A stretch of 64,000 nt of DNA from Iodobacter violaceini (GTDB taxonomy: Bacteria; Pseudomonadota; Gammaproteobacteria; Burkholderiales; Chitinibacteraceae): positions 434,001 to 498,000 of the forward strand of contig NZ_JAAOLX010000002.1 of NCBI RefSeq assembly GCF_011601265.1, read 5' to 3'. How positions within the stretch are numbered: the stretch's first letter is position 1; the number at the start of each line of letters is the position of its first letter. The translations under genes were made by a program, and so were the position numbers. This document shows positions 41,031-51,177 of the stretch, in pieces. The notes under the pieces were generated by a model. The model made no database searches. It was not told the origin of the DNA and worked only from the letters and a program-made list of their open reading frames with translations.

Positions 41031-42257
41031 TTATGAGATCACACTCAATTCCTGCACCGGCTTAAGACGGCCAAACACCGCCATCATCAATAAAACGGCC
41101 GGAAAAGAAAAAATCAGCATGGCAGACACCAGGCCATATTGATCAGCGTAAAAACCTGGCGGCAAAGACATTAAAGCCAGAATCAGGGTAGTACTTTGGT
41201 AAGAAAATACCGATGCAGCGCCAATCTCATCTTCGGAAAAATAAGTCAGCATGGTGGAATAAGACACCGCGAATAAAATATTCGAAAAAATATGGGCCAG
41301 AATCACCGCCAGAATAAGCAAAGGTAAATAGCGGGTATAAAACGCAAATAAATACATCAGAAAAAAACCCAGGCCCAGTAAAGATTTACCCGGTGCAGAG
41401 TGAAATACGCGATCAATCATACTTTGGCTGGTCAGCAGCGGGCCAATCAACTGGCCAAGGCAGCGGGCAAAGAGCAGAATTAATACGGGATTAATAATCA
41501 GCCCCAGCACTTTAAAATCATTAAATTCCATGCCCTTTACCGGCAGCAGGGCCATGGCTGGTGCCGCAATCAAAGTCAGCATGGGCATGATCATTAAGAT
41601 GGCTTTTTTATCTGGCCTCAAAGAGAAAAACCGCAGTTTCACAACTGTTTCCTGATCAATACGATCAAGCGCTGCATCCACAATTAAAGAGCGGGCAAAG
41701 AGCAAGCACACAAGCGATAATAAATAAGAGAGCGCATCAATTGCAAAATAGAGCTGGCTGCTGAGTAAAGGATAAAGCACCCCGCCGATACCCGTGCCCA
41801 CAATGGCAATTGCAGAAAAAGTAATGGTTTCTATTCTGGCCAGATGCAAATAGTCTGCCTCGCCAAAGCCGCGCTTATTGATAAGGTGGTAAGCAGATAC
41901 CGCCAGCCCGGTACACAGCCCCGGCAGGGCTAATGCCATGCTGAGCATCTGCACATTACCTGTTTCCAGCGCATAAAAAGGCAGTAATAAAGACAATGCA
42001 CCGGCTATTTCGGCGGCAATCAGCACAGAAAAGGGCCTGTACCATTTGCCCAGATACTTGCCCATTTCAGAGCTGAATAGCGTGGGCACCACCGACATTG
42101 AAAAGGTAAGCGCAAAATCAGATGGATTTGCCGCCGTTTTGGATAAAGCCCCAAAGACCGCCACGGCGGTTAATCCGGAGCCAATACTGGTAATCAAGAT
42201 GGAAAGGGTAAACCACAGATACCAGCGGGAAGACATTAATAATTTAATCATCATCAT
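41031..42257 (-). CDS. MFS transporter
   Basis: About 408 residues starting at one of three consecutive ATG codons (42257-42251; TTGGA precedes the third); the frame is open 70 codons further upstream in Arg/Pro/Cys-rich sequence that does not look like a transporter N-terminus. Roughly twelve hydrophobic segments are visible, with a cytoplasmic loop between halves (DAALDRIDQETVVKLRFFSL). It resembles multidrug or macrolide exporters of the MFS (MMSSRWYLWFTLSILITSIG, SYLLSLVCLLFA). It stands alone, with no regulator adjacent. Substrate unknown. Confidence 0.7.
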   Translation of the reverse strand: MMMIKLLMSSRWYLWFTLSILITSIGSGLTAVAVFGALSKTAANPSDFALTFSMSVVPTLFSSEMGKYLGKWYRPFSVLIAAEIAGALSLLLPFYALETGNVQMLSMALALPGLCTGLAVSAYHLINKRGFGEADYLHLARIETITFSAIAIVGTGIGGVLYPLLSSQLYFAIDALSYLLSLVCLLFARSLIVDAALDRIDQETVVKLRFFSLRPDKKAILMIMPMLTLIAAPAMALLPVKGMEFNDFKVLGLIINPVLILLFARCLGQLIGPLLTSQSMIDRVFHSAPGKSLLGLGFFLMYLFAFYTRYLPLLILAVILAHIFSNILFAVSYSTMLTYFSEDEIGAASVFSYQSTTLILALMSLPPGFYADQYGLVSAMLIFSFPAVLLMMAVFGRLKPVQELSVIS

Positions 42258-42754
42258 TCCAATACGCAGCCGCCAGCATTGCCGCATCGGTGGGCAATGG
42301 CAAACGAGCGGGGATAAGACCCAAACAGCAGGAAGCTCCGGGCGCACGCCGTGCCTGAGCAATGCGATTGCCTGAGCGATCACGACGGGGCGGGCAGGCT
42401 TAGCAGCGCGCAACACGCGCCACAGCACAAGCTGAGCCCTAAGAAACGCCAGCGGTTTGGATTGCAACAGATGGCCGCAAACGGCCCTGCCTGGTAAAGG
42501 CTAGTGGGGAGTCTTCACAGATGCATCAGCAGAGCAGGCTGCTAAATAAGGGGTCGCACGGAACATTCGTGGATATCTTGTTATCGGATGAATAGTGAAT
42601 TTACCAGAGTGAAAGCATGCCGTAAACATATATCGGGCGTATCTTAATAAAGTACATGCTTTTGCAATATGCAAATGAAAAAAACGGGCATCCGCGGATG
42701 CCCGTTTTTACACACTAAACTCATGCCTTTAATTAAGAGTGCGGCGTGCTGCGC
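42258..42754. other. Intergenic region between MFS gene and napC
   Basis: About 500 bases. The part next to the MFS gene (42258-42480) is GC-rich and open on the minus strand without a convincing gene. Then come an inverted pair AAAGCATG (42612-42619) / CATGCTTT (42655-42662), a small palindrome TTTGCA-ATA-TGCAAA near 42661-42675, and the nap terminator. No promoter was assigned. Confidence 0.4.
42680..42709 (-). terminator. Rho-independent terminator of the nap operon
   Basis: A perfect 30-base palindrome: AAAAACGGGCATCC, GC, then its complement, ending in TTTTT on either strand. It lies 45 bases beyond the napC stop codon and can act in both directions. Confidence 0.9.
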
Positions 42755-43453
42755 TTACTGCGTCCCTGCAATCTCTTCATCGCTGGCGTTTTCTGCCTTT
42801 ACTGCGGGCTTAGGCGATGCGGGATGCATCACGTCTTTGCTTACACCCTTGCCATCGGGTCCTACGTTTTGATTAACGGCGGGCAAATGATGGGCGATGC
42901 CTTTATGGCAATCGATACAGGTCATGCCTTCGGATAAGCCTTTTTGGTGGGCATTAGCCGAGCGGGTGTTTTGCTCCATATAGTCAAAATATTCGTAGTT
43001 ATGGCAGTTGCGGCAGGCTTTGGAATCGTTGGCTTTCATCCTGTCCCACTCGTGCTGCGCCAGCTCGATACGCTTATCTAAGAATTTCTCACGCGTATCA
43101 ATAAAGCCGGTGAGCTTGCCCCACACTTCTTTGGAAGCCTCAAGCTTACGAATCATTTTTGGGCCCCATTCGTGCGGCACATGGCAATCCGGGCAGGTGG
43201 CACGCACGCCAGAGCGATTGGTGTAGTGCACGGTCTCCTGGTATTCCGGATACACATTGCTGGCCATTTCGTGGCAGCTTAAACAGAATTTCTCGGTATT
43301 GGTCATTTCCAGCGCAGTGTTAAAGCCCCCCCAGAAGATAATCCCCACAAAAAACGCCACAATCACGCCGATATAGCCAATACGCAGGCTGCGCAGCTTT
43401 TCTATTCGCGCACAAAGCCGCGCTTTGAATGAGGGCTTGCTTTCATCGCTCAT
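42755..43453 (-). CDS. napC: Tetrahaem cytochrome c, quinol dehydrogenase NapC
   Basis: Membrane-anchored electron donor that passes electrons from quinol to NapAB. 232 residues: one N-terminal TM helix ([20 protein letters not shown]) and four haem motifs CLSCH, CPDCH, CRNCH and CIDCH in the NapC/NirT pattern. It has a C-terminal Lys/Ala/Glu-rich tail of about 25 residues. Last gene of napFDABC; napB ends 12 bases upstream. The haem sites need the Ccm system coded 8 kb away on the other strand. Confidence 0.95.
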   Translation of the reverse strand: MSDESKPSFKARLCARIEKLRSLRIGYIGVIVAFFVGIIFWGGFNTALEMTNTEKFCLSCHEMASNVYPEYQETVHYTNRSGVRATCPDCHVPHEWGPKMIRKLEASKEVWGKLTGFIDTREKFLDKRIELAQHEWDRMKANDSKACRNCHNYEYFDYMEQNTRSANAHQKGLSEGMTCIDCHKGIAHHLPAVNQNVGPDGKGVSKDVMHPASPKPAVKAENASDEEIAGTQ

Positions 43454-43465
43454 TTTTTAGTCCTT

Positions 43466-43909
43466 TTACTTAACCATGCCGGTCGCGGGCTTAAAGGTAT
43501 TGCCAACCAGAGGTTTGGCATCCGTTTGCGGTACATGGCATTGCTGGCAGAAATAACGGCGCGGCGAAATATTGGTCAGCTCGGTGCCGCCACGGGTTTT
43601 AAAGTGGGTAATCGATACCTTGGTGGCGCCCGTATCTGCCGTGCGGTCCCAGCTATGGCAATCAAGGCATTTATTAAACTCTTTGGTAATCAGATAGCCC
43701 TTGGTGGTGTGCGGGATCAGCGGCGGCTGCTGCACAAACTGCCTTGGCAAAGGCTTGCGGTCTTTTTCCCAGCGATAGTTTTCAGAAGGCGCGTCGCCTT
43801 TCACGGCCTCGCTGCCACGCAAGGATTTCATGGTTTCAGCCTGCGCCACGGGGGTGCAGAGCATACAGAAGCCCAGCAACATCGCCAGCATCGTCTTTAA
43901 TTTTTTCAT
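43466..43909 (-). CDS. napB: Dihaem cytochrome c subunit NapB
   Basis: Small electron-transfer subunit of periplasmic nitrate reductase. 147 residues from ATG 43909 (AGGAGAAAAAA upstream), with a signal peptide cleaved near AQAETM and two haem motifs, CLDCH and CQQCH. The NapB patterns SLRGSEAV, RNY-like ENYRWEKD, QPPLIPH and ISPRRYFCQQCHVPQ are present. The frame is open ten codons upstream, but the chosen start has the better ribosome site. Confidence 0.95.
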   Translation of the reverse strand: MKKLKTMLAMLLGFCMLCTPVAQAETMKSLRGSEAVKGDAPSENYRWEKDRKPLPRQFVQQPPLIPHTTKGYLITKEFNKCLDCHSWDRTADTGATKVSITHFKTRGGTELTNISPRRYFCQQCHVPQTDAKPLVGNTFKPATGMVK

Positions 43910-43997
43910 TTTTTTCTCCTTTGAGTCTGCGTGGCGCACTGCGCCCGTCTGGCGGCCAAAACTGCCGCTCGCCGGGCTTAGCGTGCGCCCTTCAATA

Positions 43998-46538
43998 TCA
44001 GGCCTTCACCACTTTCACCGCGCATTTTTTAAAGTCGGTTTGTTTGGATATCGGGCAGGTGGCATCCAGCGTCAGCTTATTCACCAGGCGGCCTTCGTCA
44101 AAGAAAGGGATAAAAATCAGCCCCATTGGCGGTTTATTGCGGCCACGAGTTTCTAAGCGGGCTTGGATATCCCCGCGGCGGGATGAAACTTTCACCAGCA
44201 TGCCGCGCTGTAAGCCGCGTTTTTTGGCGTCGTTCGGGTTCATGAACACCATCGCCTCTGGCACGGCTTTATGCAGCTCCGGCACGCGGCGCGTCATGGT
44301 GCCGGTATGCCAGTGCTCCAGCACACGGCCAGTACAAAGCCACATATCAAAGTTGGCATCCGGCATTTCCGGCGGGGCCTGATAAGGCAGGGCAATAATA
44401 TTGGCGCGGCCATCTTTATTACCGTAGAAACGCACGCCCTCGCCTTTTTTCACGTAAGTATCGTAGCCCTCGCGATAGCGCCATTTGGTTTCTTTGCCAT
44501 TCACCACCGGCCAGCGCAAACCACGCACCTGGTGATACAGATCAAACGGTGCTAAATCGTGGCCATGGCCGCGGCCAAACTGGGCGTACTCTTCAAACAA
44601 GCCTTTCTGGATATAAAACCCGGCCAGTTTGGCTTCCACGTTTTCAAAGCCTTTAAACTGGTCTGCCGCTTTAAATTTATCGACATTGCCATTTACATAC
44701 AGCACGTCGTACAGGGTTTTGCCTTTTACTGCAGGCTGCTTGGCAATTAAGTCGGCGGGCCAAACGTCTTCTACCTTAAAGCGCTTGGCAAACTGCATCA
44801 GCTGCCACAAGTCAGACTTGGCGTCACCCGGCGCATCCACCTGCTGACGCCACAGCTGGGTACGGCGCTCGGCATTACCAAAGCCACCTTCTTTTTCTAC
44901 CCACATTGCCGTTGGCAAGACCAGATCGGCAGCCAGTGTGGATGCGGTTGGATAAGGATCAGACACCACAATAAAGGTGTCTGGCCTGCGCCAGCCAGGA
45001 TAGAGTTCTTCATTAATATTTGGGCCGGCCTGCATATTGTTATTACACATCTGCCAGTAGGCTTTTACCTTGCCATCTTTAATCGCCCGCGCCATGGCTA
45101 CGGCGTGCAAACCAATTTTGCCAGGGATGGTGCCATCAGGAATGCGCCAGATTTCTTCGGCATGTTTGCGGTGCTCAGGATTCGTCACCACCATATCGGC
45201 AGGCAGACGGTGAGCAAAAGTGCCCACTTCACGCGCCGTACCACAGGCCGAAGGCTGGCCTGTTAAGGAAAACGGGCTATTGCCCGGCTCGGCAATCTTG
45301 CCGGTCAGCAAATGAATGTTGTAAATCATATTGTTCGCCCATGTGCCACGGGTGTGCTGATTAAAACCCATGGTCCAGAACGAGGTGACTTTGATTTTTG
45401 GATCGGCGTACAGCTCGGCCAGCGCAATCAGCCGGTCTTCGGGAATGCCGCAAAGCTTGCTGACTTTATCCACCGTGTAATCGGATACGAATTTGGAAAA
45501 CTGCTCGAATGAGCCGTCTTTCATATCATTAGGGTTGGTTCTGGGTTTACCACTTGCATCCGGATAACCATTGGCTTTGGCATTGACTTCTAATGGATTT
45601 TTTGGGCGGAGGCCGTATCCGATATCGGTCTCACCAATTTTGAAATTACAGTGATCTTTTACAAACTTTTGATTAACGCGACCAGTTTTGATGATGTGGT
45701 GGCAGATAAAATTCATCATTGCCAGATCGGTTTGCGGAGTAAACACCAGGCCATAGCCAATATCGGCCAGCTCGAACGAGCGGTGCTCATAAGTCGATAA
45801 CACAGCGACTTTTACTTTAGGGTTAGATAAACGCCGGTCGGTAATACGGCTCCATAAAATCGGGTGCATTTCTGCCATATTCGAGCCCCACAGCACAAAG
45901 GCATCTGCGGCCTCGATGTCGTCGTAACAGCCCATAGGCTCATCCATACCAAAGGTACGCATAAAGCCGGTTACCGCGCTGGCCATACAGTGACGAGCGT
46001 TGGGGTCAATATTATTGGATCTGAAGCCTGCCTTCATCAGCTTGGATGCGGCATAGCCCTCGTAAATGGTCCACTGCCCCGAGCCAAACATCGCTACTGA
46101 TTCCGGCCCGCTGGTTTTAATCGCGTCTTTCCATTTAAGCTCCATAATGGCAAAGGCTTCATCCCAGCTTACGGGAGTGAATTCACCATCTTTGTGATAC
46201 TGGCCGTTTTTCTTACGCAGCAAGGGCTGGGTTAAGCGGTCTTCGCCATACATAATTTTGGAAAGGAAATACCCTTTTACACAATTTAAACCCCGGTTTA
46301 CTTCTGCATCAGGATCACCTTGTGTGGCCACTACACGGCCATTTTGGGTGCCCACGAGTACTGCACAGCCCGTACCGCAGAACCGACAGGGTGCTTTATC
46401 CCAGCGAATGGCGCTTTGACCATCGCCCGCCGTGGCCGGCATAGGCTTAGGCGCAGCGCCAGCCAGCGGGATACCCGCACTGGCTGCCGCAGCAGCTACG
46501 GCAGAAATTTTAATAAACTCACGGCGGTCCAAGCTCAT
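43998..46538 (-). CDS. napA: Periplasmic nitrate reductase catalytic subunit NapA
   Basis: Reduces nitrate to nitrite in the periplasm using a Mo-bis-MGD centre and one 4Fe-4S cluster. 846 residues. Twin-arginine signal ([19 protein letters not shown]), cluster ligands in [13 protein letters not shown] and NCVKGYF, and the molybdenum-ligand cysteine in [12 protein letters not shown]. The MGD-binding regions and the C-terminal domain ([20 protein letters not shown]) are intact. The start overlaps the napD stop by 4 bases. Export is by Tat after cofactor insertion, with NapD acting on the signal. Confidence 0.97.
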   Translation of the reverse strand: MSLDRREFIKISAVAAAAASAGIPLAGAAPKPMPATAGDGQSAIRWDKAPCRFCGTGCAVLVGTQNGRVVATQGDPDAEVNRGLNCVKGYFLSKIMYGEDRLTQPLLRKKNGQYHKDGEFTPVSWDEAFAIMELKWKDAIKTSGPESVAMFGSGQWTIYEGYAASKLMKAGFRSNNIDPNARHCMASAVTGFMRTFGMDEPMGCYDDIEAADAFVLWGSNMAEMHPILWSRITDRRLSNPKVKVAVLSTYEHRSFELADIGYGLVFTPQTDLAMMNFICHHIIKTGRVNQKFVKDHCNFKIGETDIGYGLRPKNPLEVNAKANGYPDASGKPRTNPNDMKDGSFEQFSKFVSDYTVDKVSKLCGIPEDRLIALAELYADPKIKVTSFWTMGFNQHTRGTWANNMIYNIHLLTGKIAEPGNSPFSLTGQPSACGTAREVGTFAHRLPADMVVTNPEHRKHAEEIWRIPDGTIPGKIGLHAVAMARAIKDGKVKAYWQMCNNNMQAGPNINEELYPGWRRPDTFIVVSDPYPTASTLAADLVLPTAMWVEKEGGFGNAERRTQLWRQQVDAPGDAKSDLWQLMQFAKRFKVEDVWPADLIAKQPAVKGKTLYDVLYVNGNVDKFKAADQFKGFENVEAKLAGFYIQKGLFEEYAQFGRGHGHDLAPFDLYHQVRGLRWPVVNGKETKWRYREGYDTYVKKGEGVRFYGNKDGRANIIALPYQAPPEMPDANFDMWLCTGRVLEHWHTGTMTRRVPELHKAVPEAMVFMNPNDAKKRGLQRGMLVKVSSRRGDIQARLETRGRNKPPMGLIFIPFFDEGRLVNKLTLDATCPISKQTDFKKCAVKVVKA

Positions 46539-46816
46539 GATGAGCGCTCCTCAGATTTTTTTGATTTCAATGAAGGGGGTGGTGGCATTTCTTCGTCGCA
46601 ATACTCATAAGCCAGTGTGGCCGATGCAATATGGGGAATATCCTGAATTTTTTTGAGCAGATCAGAGGACCGGACACCGGGCACATCCTCGATAGTAATA
46701 ATCAGCCGCCCTTCATGCTCTAGGTGTAACTCCACCCCTGGCACGGCAAGGACTGCAGCTTTGACGACTTCCAGATGATCGGGAACGGCCCGGATCACCA
46801 TGCTGAAAATATTCAT
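46535..46816 (-). CDS. napD: NapA signal-peptide chaperone NapD
   Basis: Cytoplasmic chaperone that binds the NapA Tat signal and prevents premature export. 93 residues from ATG 46816 ([20 protein letters not shown]), with the ferredoxin-like fold pattern [20 protein letters not shown] and LAYEYCDEE. It overlaps napF and napA by 4 bases each, so the three are translationally coupled. The frame extends 23 codons upstream inside napF and is ignored. Confidence 0.92.
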   Translation of the reverse strand: MNIFSMVIRAVPDHLEVVKAAVLAVPGVELHLEHEGRLIITIEDVPGVRSSDLLKKIQDIPHIASATLAYEYCDEEMPPPPSLKSKKSEERSS

Positions 46817-47292
46817 GCGATCAACTCCAACAAACGAATACTCTGGCTTGGGCAGGATGAAACACAGGCACCACAGCCGGTGCATTGCTCAGCACTCACA
46901 AGGGGATGGGCCACTTTGCCAACGGCCAGCTGAAAACGAATCGCCTGCTCATCACAGACCTCACCACAAATCCGGCATTCAACACCGCGATCGGCCAGGC
47001 AGCTGGCATTGATTTGTGCGTAGATTTTCCAGGGCGGGCTGATGCTTTGATCAAGCGCCAAAGGCGTACAGGCGCGCGCGCAATCGCCGCAAAAAGTGCA
47101 TTCGGCCTGAGCAAAATCCACCACAGGGAAACCACCCTCACCTGTTTTGATAATTTGCTGCGGGCATGCGCGTATGCAATCGCCACAATGTGTGCAGCGA
47201 TCAGCAAAAGACGTGCTTGCCCAGGGGGGGCGCGGCGCAGCGGGCGTTTGCGGGCGGCGGCCAAAAAGTAAATTACGGCGGGAAGGATCCAC
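46813..47292 (-). CDS. napF: Ferredoxin-type protein NapF
   Basis: Cytoplasmic iron-sulphur protein thought to help NapA cluster assembly. 159 residues from a GTG at 47292. Starts DPSRRNLLFGR, like other NapF proteins, and has 4Fe-4S cysteine sets CTHCGDCIRACP, CTFCGDCARACT, a variant CRICGEVC, and CTGCGACVSSCP. First gene of napFDABC; napG and napH are absent, so NapC alone probably supplies electrons. Confidence 0.92.
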   Translation of the reverse strand: MDPSRRNLLFGRRPQTPAAPRPPWASTSFADRCTHCGDCIRACPQQIIKTGEGGFPVVDFAQAECTFCGDCARACTPLALDQSISPPWKIYAQINASCLADRGVECRICGEVCDEQAIRFQLAVGKVAHPLVSAEQCTGCGACVSSCPSQSIRLLELIA

Positions 47293-47629
47293 AACGGCAA
47301 TTCATCCGGATGAGTAAGTTTTTAAGACTAGGCTGCAGCTGTAATACATACAATGCCTCTTTAGAGGTGTAAGGCGTAGTGCCCGCCACACCCCTACCCA
47401 CTTAGGGGTAATCTCAACAAATCAAAGACTTGCCTCACTCAGAAAGCACATGGCGAAATGCAGGCAATTAAGCTATGTTTTGCTACCTTGCCCTATGCCA
47501 GCCCTTATCTGGCGGCATTTCAGGCAGCCGTCCCCAAAAAAACAGGTCTGGCAGGCCACATGCCTTTCAAGCTTAAAAATGAGCCCCCTGCCGCAGGTCG
47601 GCAGAAATGGAAATTTGGAGGTAGTGCGT
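47293..47629. promoter_or_regulatory. Divergent napF/narX control region with NarL-type box
   Basis: 337 bases between divergent starts. TACCCACTTAGGGGTA at 47395-47410 fits the NarL/NarP 7-2-7 consensus (TACYYMT-N2-AKRRGTA) with one mismatch. A single FNR-like half site TTGAT (minus strand, near 47421) is weaker evidence. A short inverted repeat CCTC-N4-GAGG lies near 47356-47367. The long open frame crossing this region toward narX is not considered coding before 47630. Confidence 0.6.
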
Positions 47630-49474
47630 ATGCGTATTGGGGATTTTTTCCGCCAGGCGTCAATTTTGCAGTTTATTGCCCGTGCCTTATTACTGATGGT
47701 TTTGCCCGCGTTTCTGGCTTTCTTTATGAGCTGGAGCACTGTCGTGCGCTCCACGGGTGAAGGCGCGGCAATTAATCTGGCGGGCTCCTTACGTAAGCAG
47801 GTGTATTTAATTGTGGCCACCCACCAATCGCCGCCTGCCCCGGTACCCGGCAGCCGCCCCCTGCTGCAAGAAGTGGTCGATGAATTTGAACAACGCCTTT
47901 ACCACCCCATTCTGCTGAATAACCTGCCTGATCAGGCGGATGATCCGGTACGCACCCACTACAACCGCATGGAAATGACCTGGCGTACCGAAGTCAAAAA
48001 TGACTTATCCCAGCTCAACAGCCTGCCCGATGGCAGCCTGCTGCTCAGAGCCATTCGCTTTGTCTCTTTAATTGATGCCTATGTAGAGGCGATAGAGGCC
48101 AGGCACGAAGCGCGGCTGATCTGGCTGGGGCGCATTCAATGGATTAGCCTGGGCATTATGCTGATTGTGCTGATGGGCACTTTGCGCTGGCTTTCACAAC
48201 GCGTTACCCGGCCGCTGATCGCCATGGCCCATACCGCCAGCAAAGTAAAAAATGGTGATTTAAGTGTGCGGGCTCCAGAAGACGGCGCGGGTGAAATCAC
48301 CCAGCTTGGCCAGGCCATTAACCATATGGTGGCCGAACTGGCGCGTGGCATTGGCGAGCTGGAATCGCGAGTCAGCGAAAAAACCAAGGCCTTATCGCAA
48401 AACCAGCGCAGCCTGGAGCTTCTCTACCGTATTAAACAGCGCTTATCTGATCAGGAGCCGGATCAGACCACCTTTGATGAAGTATTAAGCGATATAGGCA
48501 GCGTGATCGGGCTGGAACACGCCGCCATTTGCATCACCGAAACAGAACAGGCCCCGCTGGCCTTTCGCCTTGCCGTGATCGCCAATCAGCCCAGCGCACA
48601 TTGCGATCAAAGAGCCTGTGCCAGCTGCAGCGAAGCCACAGGCTCGCCCGCTCAATCCAGCAATTACCCTGTTTTTCAGCTGACTGACGGGCGAAAAAAC
48701 TACGGCATTATGCCCATTCAACTTAAGCCCGGCCAAAAACTAGCCGATTGGCAACAGCAATTACTGGAAGCCGTGGCGCGACAAATTGGCACAGCGCTGG
48801 CCAATGCCAAACGCACGCAGGCACTGCACCGCCTGGCACTGCATGAAGAACGATCGGTGATTGCGCGCGAGCTGCATGATTCTTTAGCGCAATCTCTATC
48901 TTATTTAAAAATCCAGGTGGTGCGCCTGCAAACCGAATTCCCCGAAGCGGCCCGCAGCGCCACAGCAGAAGCCGTGCTCACAGAATTACGCCAGGGATTA
49001 AATGATGCTTACCGCCAGCTGCGCGAGCTGCTCAATACTTTTCGCCTGCAAATGCACGAGCGGGGGCTGGCCGAAGCGCTGGAGCAAACCGTGCAGGAAT
49101 TCTCTGAGCGGGCAGCGCATCCGGTACTGCTGGACAATCAGCTGATGGGGGTTGAGCTGAGCGCCCATGAAGAAATCCACATTCTGCAAATAGTGCGTGA
49201 AGCACTCGCCAATATCGAACGCCACGCCCATGCTAAGCACGCATGGGTCACGCTGACCTGGCTGAACCACACCATTTTGGTCACCATCAGAGACGATGGC
49301 CTGGGCATCAAAGACCACCCGGATAAAAAACAGCACTATGGCTTAGGCATTATGCGCGACCGCGCCCACAGCCTGCACGGAGAGCTGGGCATCGCCCGCC
49401 AGCTTCCCAGTGGCACCCTGGTCTCCTTACAATTCACGCCGAATACCCTTGTGGCAAAAGGCAACTCACAATGA
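47630..49474 (+). CDS. narX: Nitrate/nitrite sensor kinase, NarX type
   Basis: Membrane sensor kinase, 614 residues from ATG 47630, with GGAGGT 7 bases upstream; earlier codons in the open frame look non-coding. Order: TM helix about 15-33; periplasmic part with the NarX P-box pattern INLAGSLRKQVYLI; TM helix about 166-186; HAMP; a signalling helix; a GAF-like central module with cysteines (CDQRACASC, about 323-332); HisKA_3 with RSVIARELHDSLAQSLSYLK (His near 419); HATPase_c (NIERHAHA, DDGLGI, GLGIMRDRA). It is divergent from nap and is followed by a NarL-type regulator. Confidence 0.9.
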   Translation: MRIGDFFRQASILQFIARALLLMVLPAFLAFFMSWSTVVRSTGEGAAINLAGSLRKQVYLIVATHQSPPAPVPGSRPLLQEVVDEFEQRLYHPILLNNLPDQADDPVRTHYNRMEMTWRTEVKNDLSQLNSLPDGSLLLRAIRFVSLIDAYVEAIEARHEARLIWLGRIQWISLGIMLIVLMGTLRWLSQRVTRPLIAMAHTASKVKNGDLSVRAPEDGAGEITQLGQAINHMVAELARGIGELESRVSEKTKALSQNQRSLELLYRIKQRLSDQEPDQTTFDEVLSDIGSVIGLEHAAICITETEQAPLAFRLAVIANQPSAHCDQRACASCSEATGSPAQSSNYPVFQLTDGRKNYGIMPIQLKPGQKLADWQQQLLEAVARQIGTALANAKRTQALHRLALHEERSVIARELHDSLAQSLSYLKIQVVRLQTEFPEAARSATAEAVLTELRQGLNDAYRQLRELLNTFRLQMHERGLAEALEQTVQEFSERAAHPVLLDNQLMGVELSAHEEIHILQIVREALANIERHAHAKHAWVTLTWLNHTILVTIRDDGLGIKDHPDKKQHYGLGIMRDRAHSLHGELGIARQLPSGTLVSLQFTPNTLVAKGNSQ

Positions 49475-49511
49475 TCCCCCGATATGCCGCAGCGGCAAAA
49501 GGAAGTGCAAT

Positions 49512-50165
49512 ATGAGCGACAAATATACCGTGGTGGTGATTGATGATCACCCCCTGTTTCGCAAAGGCGTGATCCAGCTTTTAGCCTTAGACAGCCGGTT
49601 TAACATCGTTGGCGAAGCCGCAAGCGGCTCAGAGGGCCTGCTTGTGGTGGAAGCCAATAATCCGGATCTGGTCATTCTGGATTTAAACATGAAAGAGATG
49701 GATGGCATTGCCACCTTGCGTGCCATTAAAGAGCTGGATCTGGATTCACGGGTGGTGATGCTCACCGTATCCGATCAATCATCCGATCTGGTTGCAGCAG
49801 TGCGGGCAGGTGCCGATGGCTATTTACTCAAAGATATGGAGCCGGAGGAAATCGTAGCCAGCCTGGCCGAGGCACTGGATGGCCAGATGGCCATCCCGGA
49901 GCGGCTTGGCCGCGTCCTGGCCTTAGCGATGCGTGAAGACGATGGCAGCGAGCGCAATGCCATGATGGCATCCCTCACTGAACGGGAACGGGAAATCCTG
50001 GGCTGTCTCGCCAATGGGTTATCCAACAAACTGGTCGGCAGAGAGCTGGGTATTGCGGAAGGCACGGTGAAAGTGCACGTCAAAAGCCTGCTCAGAAAAC
50101 TAAACTTCCGCTCCCGATTGGAAGCGGCAATTTGGGCTGTGGAGCAAGGGATAAAGCTGGGGTAA
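49512..50165 (+). CDS. narL: NarL/FixJ-family response regulator
   Basis: 217 residues from ATG 49512 (GGAAGTGC upstream). REC domain with VVVIDDHPLFRKGVIQLLAL, LVILDLNMKEMDG (phospho-acceptor Asp) and LLKDMEPEE; LuxR-type helix-turn-helix LTEREREILGCLANGLSNKLVGRELG, split here as LTERERE and GIAEGTVKVHVKSLLRKL. Partner of the NarX-type kinase just upstream. The box between napF and narX is a likely target. Whether it corresponds to NarL or NarP cannot be decided by sequence alone. Confidence 0.88.
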   Translation: MSDKYTVVVIDDHPLFRKGVIQLLALDSRFNIVGEAASGSEGLLVVEANNPDLVILDLNMKEMDGIATLRAIKELDLDSRVVMLTVSDQSSDLVAAVRAGADGYLLKDMEPEEIVASLAEALDGQMAIPERLGRVLALAMREDDGSERNAMMASLTEREREILGCLANGLSNKLVGRELGIAEGTVKVHVKSLLRKLNFRSRLEAAIWAVEQGIKLG

Positions 50166-50181
50166 TAGCTATTTTAAAAAA

Positions 50182-51177
50182 TCAGCCCCCCGTTTGGGAC
50201 ATAAAGCGGATGATTTTTCCGGGTTGCTCTTTAAACTCGTGGCGCTCTGGTTTTAGCTCGATGGCGGATTTGAGCGCGGCTAAGAGCTCTGCATCGCTTG
50301 CCCCGCCCCGCAGCAGCGGTGCAAATTCAAACTTTTCTTCCTGGCCCAGGCACATATATAAAGTGCCATCCACGGCCAGCCTGACCCGATTACAGGTGGC
50401 ACAAAAGTGCTGCGAAATCGGCGTAATAAAGCCAACCCGCCCGCTGCCGTCGCAGGTTTGCCAGTAACGCGCAGGCCCGCCGCCCAACTCGGCCACTTCT
50501 GGAATCAGGCCAAACTCTGCAACCAGCTGTTCACGCACAGGGTTTAAATCTAAATACTGCGCATTGCGGCCAGTGCTGCCCATGGGCATGGCTTCGATCA
50601 GGCGCAAAATAAAATCATTCTCAAGGCAAAACGCCACCATGCGCTTGATTTCATGCTCGTTCACACCGCGCATCGCCACCATATTGAGCTTAATCGGGTC
50701 AAAGCCAGCGGCCTTGCCCGCCATAATCCCAGCCATAATGGCGTCGAAACTATCGCGGCCGGTAATCGTATTAATACAGCCTTTATCCAGCGAATCGAGG
50801 CTGACATTGATGCGCTTCACGCCAGCGGCTTTTAGCGCTGCGGCATGTTTGACCAGTTGCGTTGCATTAGTTGAGAGCGATAAATCTTCCACCCCTGGAA
50901 GCGCAGATAATCTGGCCGCCAGCTCAGGTAAGTTATGCCGCAGCAAAGGCTCGCCCCCGGTCAGGCGCACGCGCGAAACACCTGCTTGGGCAAAGATGCC
51001 CACCAGGCGAGTCATTTCATCAAAGCTCAGCCAGTTTGCAGGCTCTTCATAACCATTAAAGCCTTTAGGCAGGCAGTAATTACAGCGCAAATCACAGCGA
51101 TCCGTTACCGATAAACGCAGGTAGCGTATGGCGCGGCCAAAGCGATCTTGTAAGGGAGCAATCGGTGAGGCAAACAT
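50182..51177 (-). CDS. moaA: GTP 3',8-cyclase MoaA
   Basis: Radical SAM enzyme for the first step of molybdenum cofactor synthesis. 331 residues with the N-terminal cluster CDLRCNYC, SAM-binding VRLTGGEPLLRHNL, and the C-terminal cluster pattern CATCNRVRLAVDGTLYMC; it ends in the functionally needed Gly-Gly (MSQTGG). Convergent with narL, 16 bases apart. Its product serves NapA, so its place beside nap and ccm is functionally sensible. moaC and moaE are not in the window. Confidence 0.96.
   Translation of the reverse strand: MFASPIAPLQDRFGRAIRYLRLSVTDRCDLRCNYCLPKGFNGYEEPANWLSFDEMTRLVGIFAQAGVSRVRLTGGEPLLRHNLPELAARLSALPGVEDLSLSTNATQLVKHAAALKAAGVKRINVSLDSLDKGCINTITGRDSFDAIMAGIMAGKAAGFDPIKLNMVAMRGVNEHEIKRMVAFCLENDFILRLIEAMPMGSTGRNAQYLDLNPVREQLVAEFGLIPEVAELGGGPARYWQTCDGSGRVGFITPISQHFCATCNRVRLAVDGTLYMCLGQEEKFEFAPLLRGGASDAELLAALKSAIELKPERHEFKEQPGKIIRFMSQTGG

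Noticed and set aside
47450-47629. Upstream extension of the NarX-type frame
   Set aside because: GGAGGT and the family-like N-terminus point to ATG 47630; the extension overlaps the promoter region.
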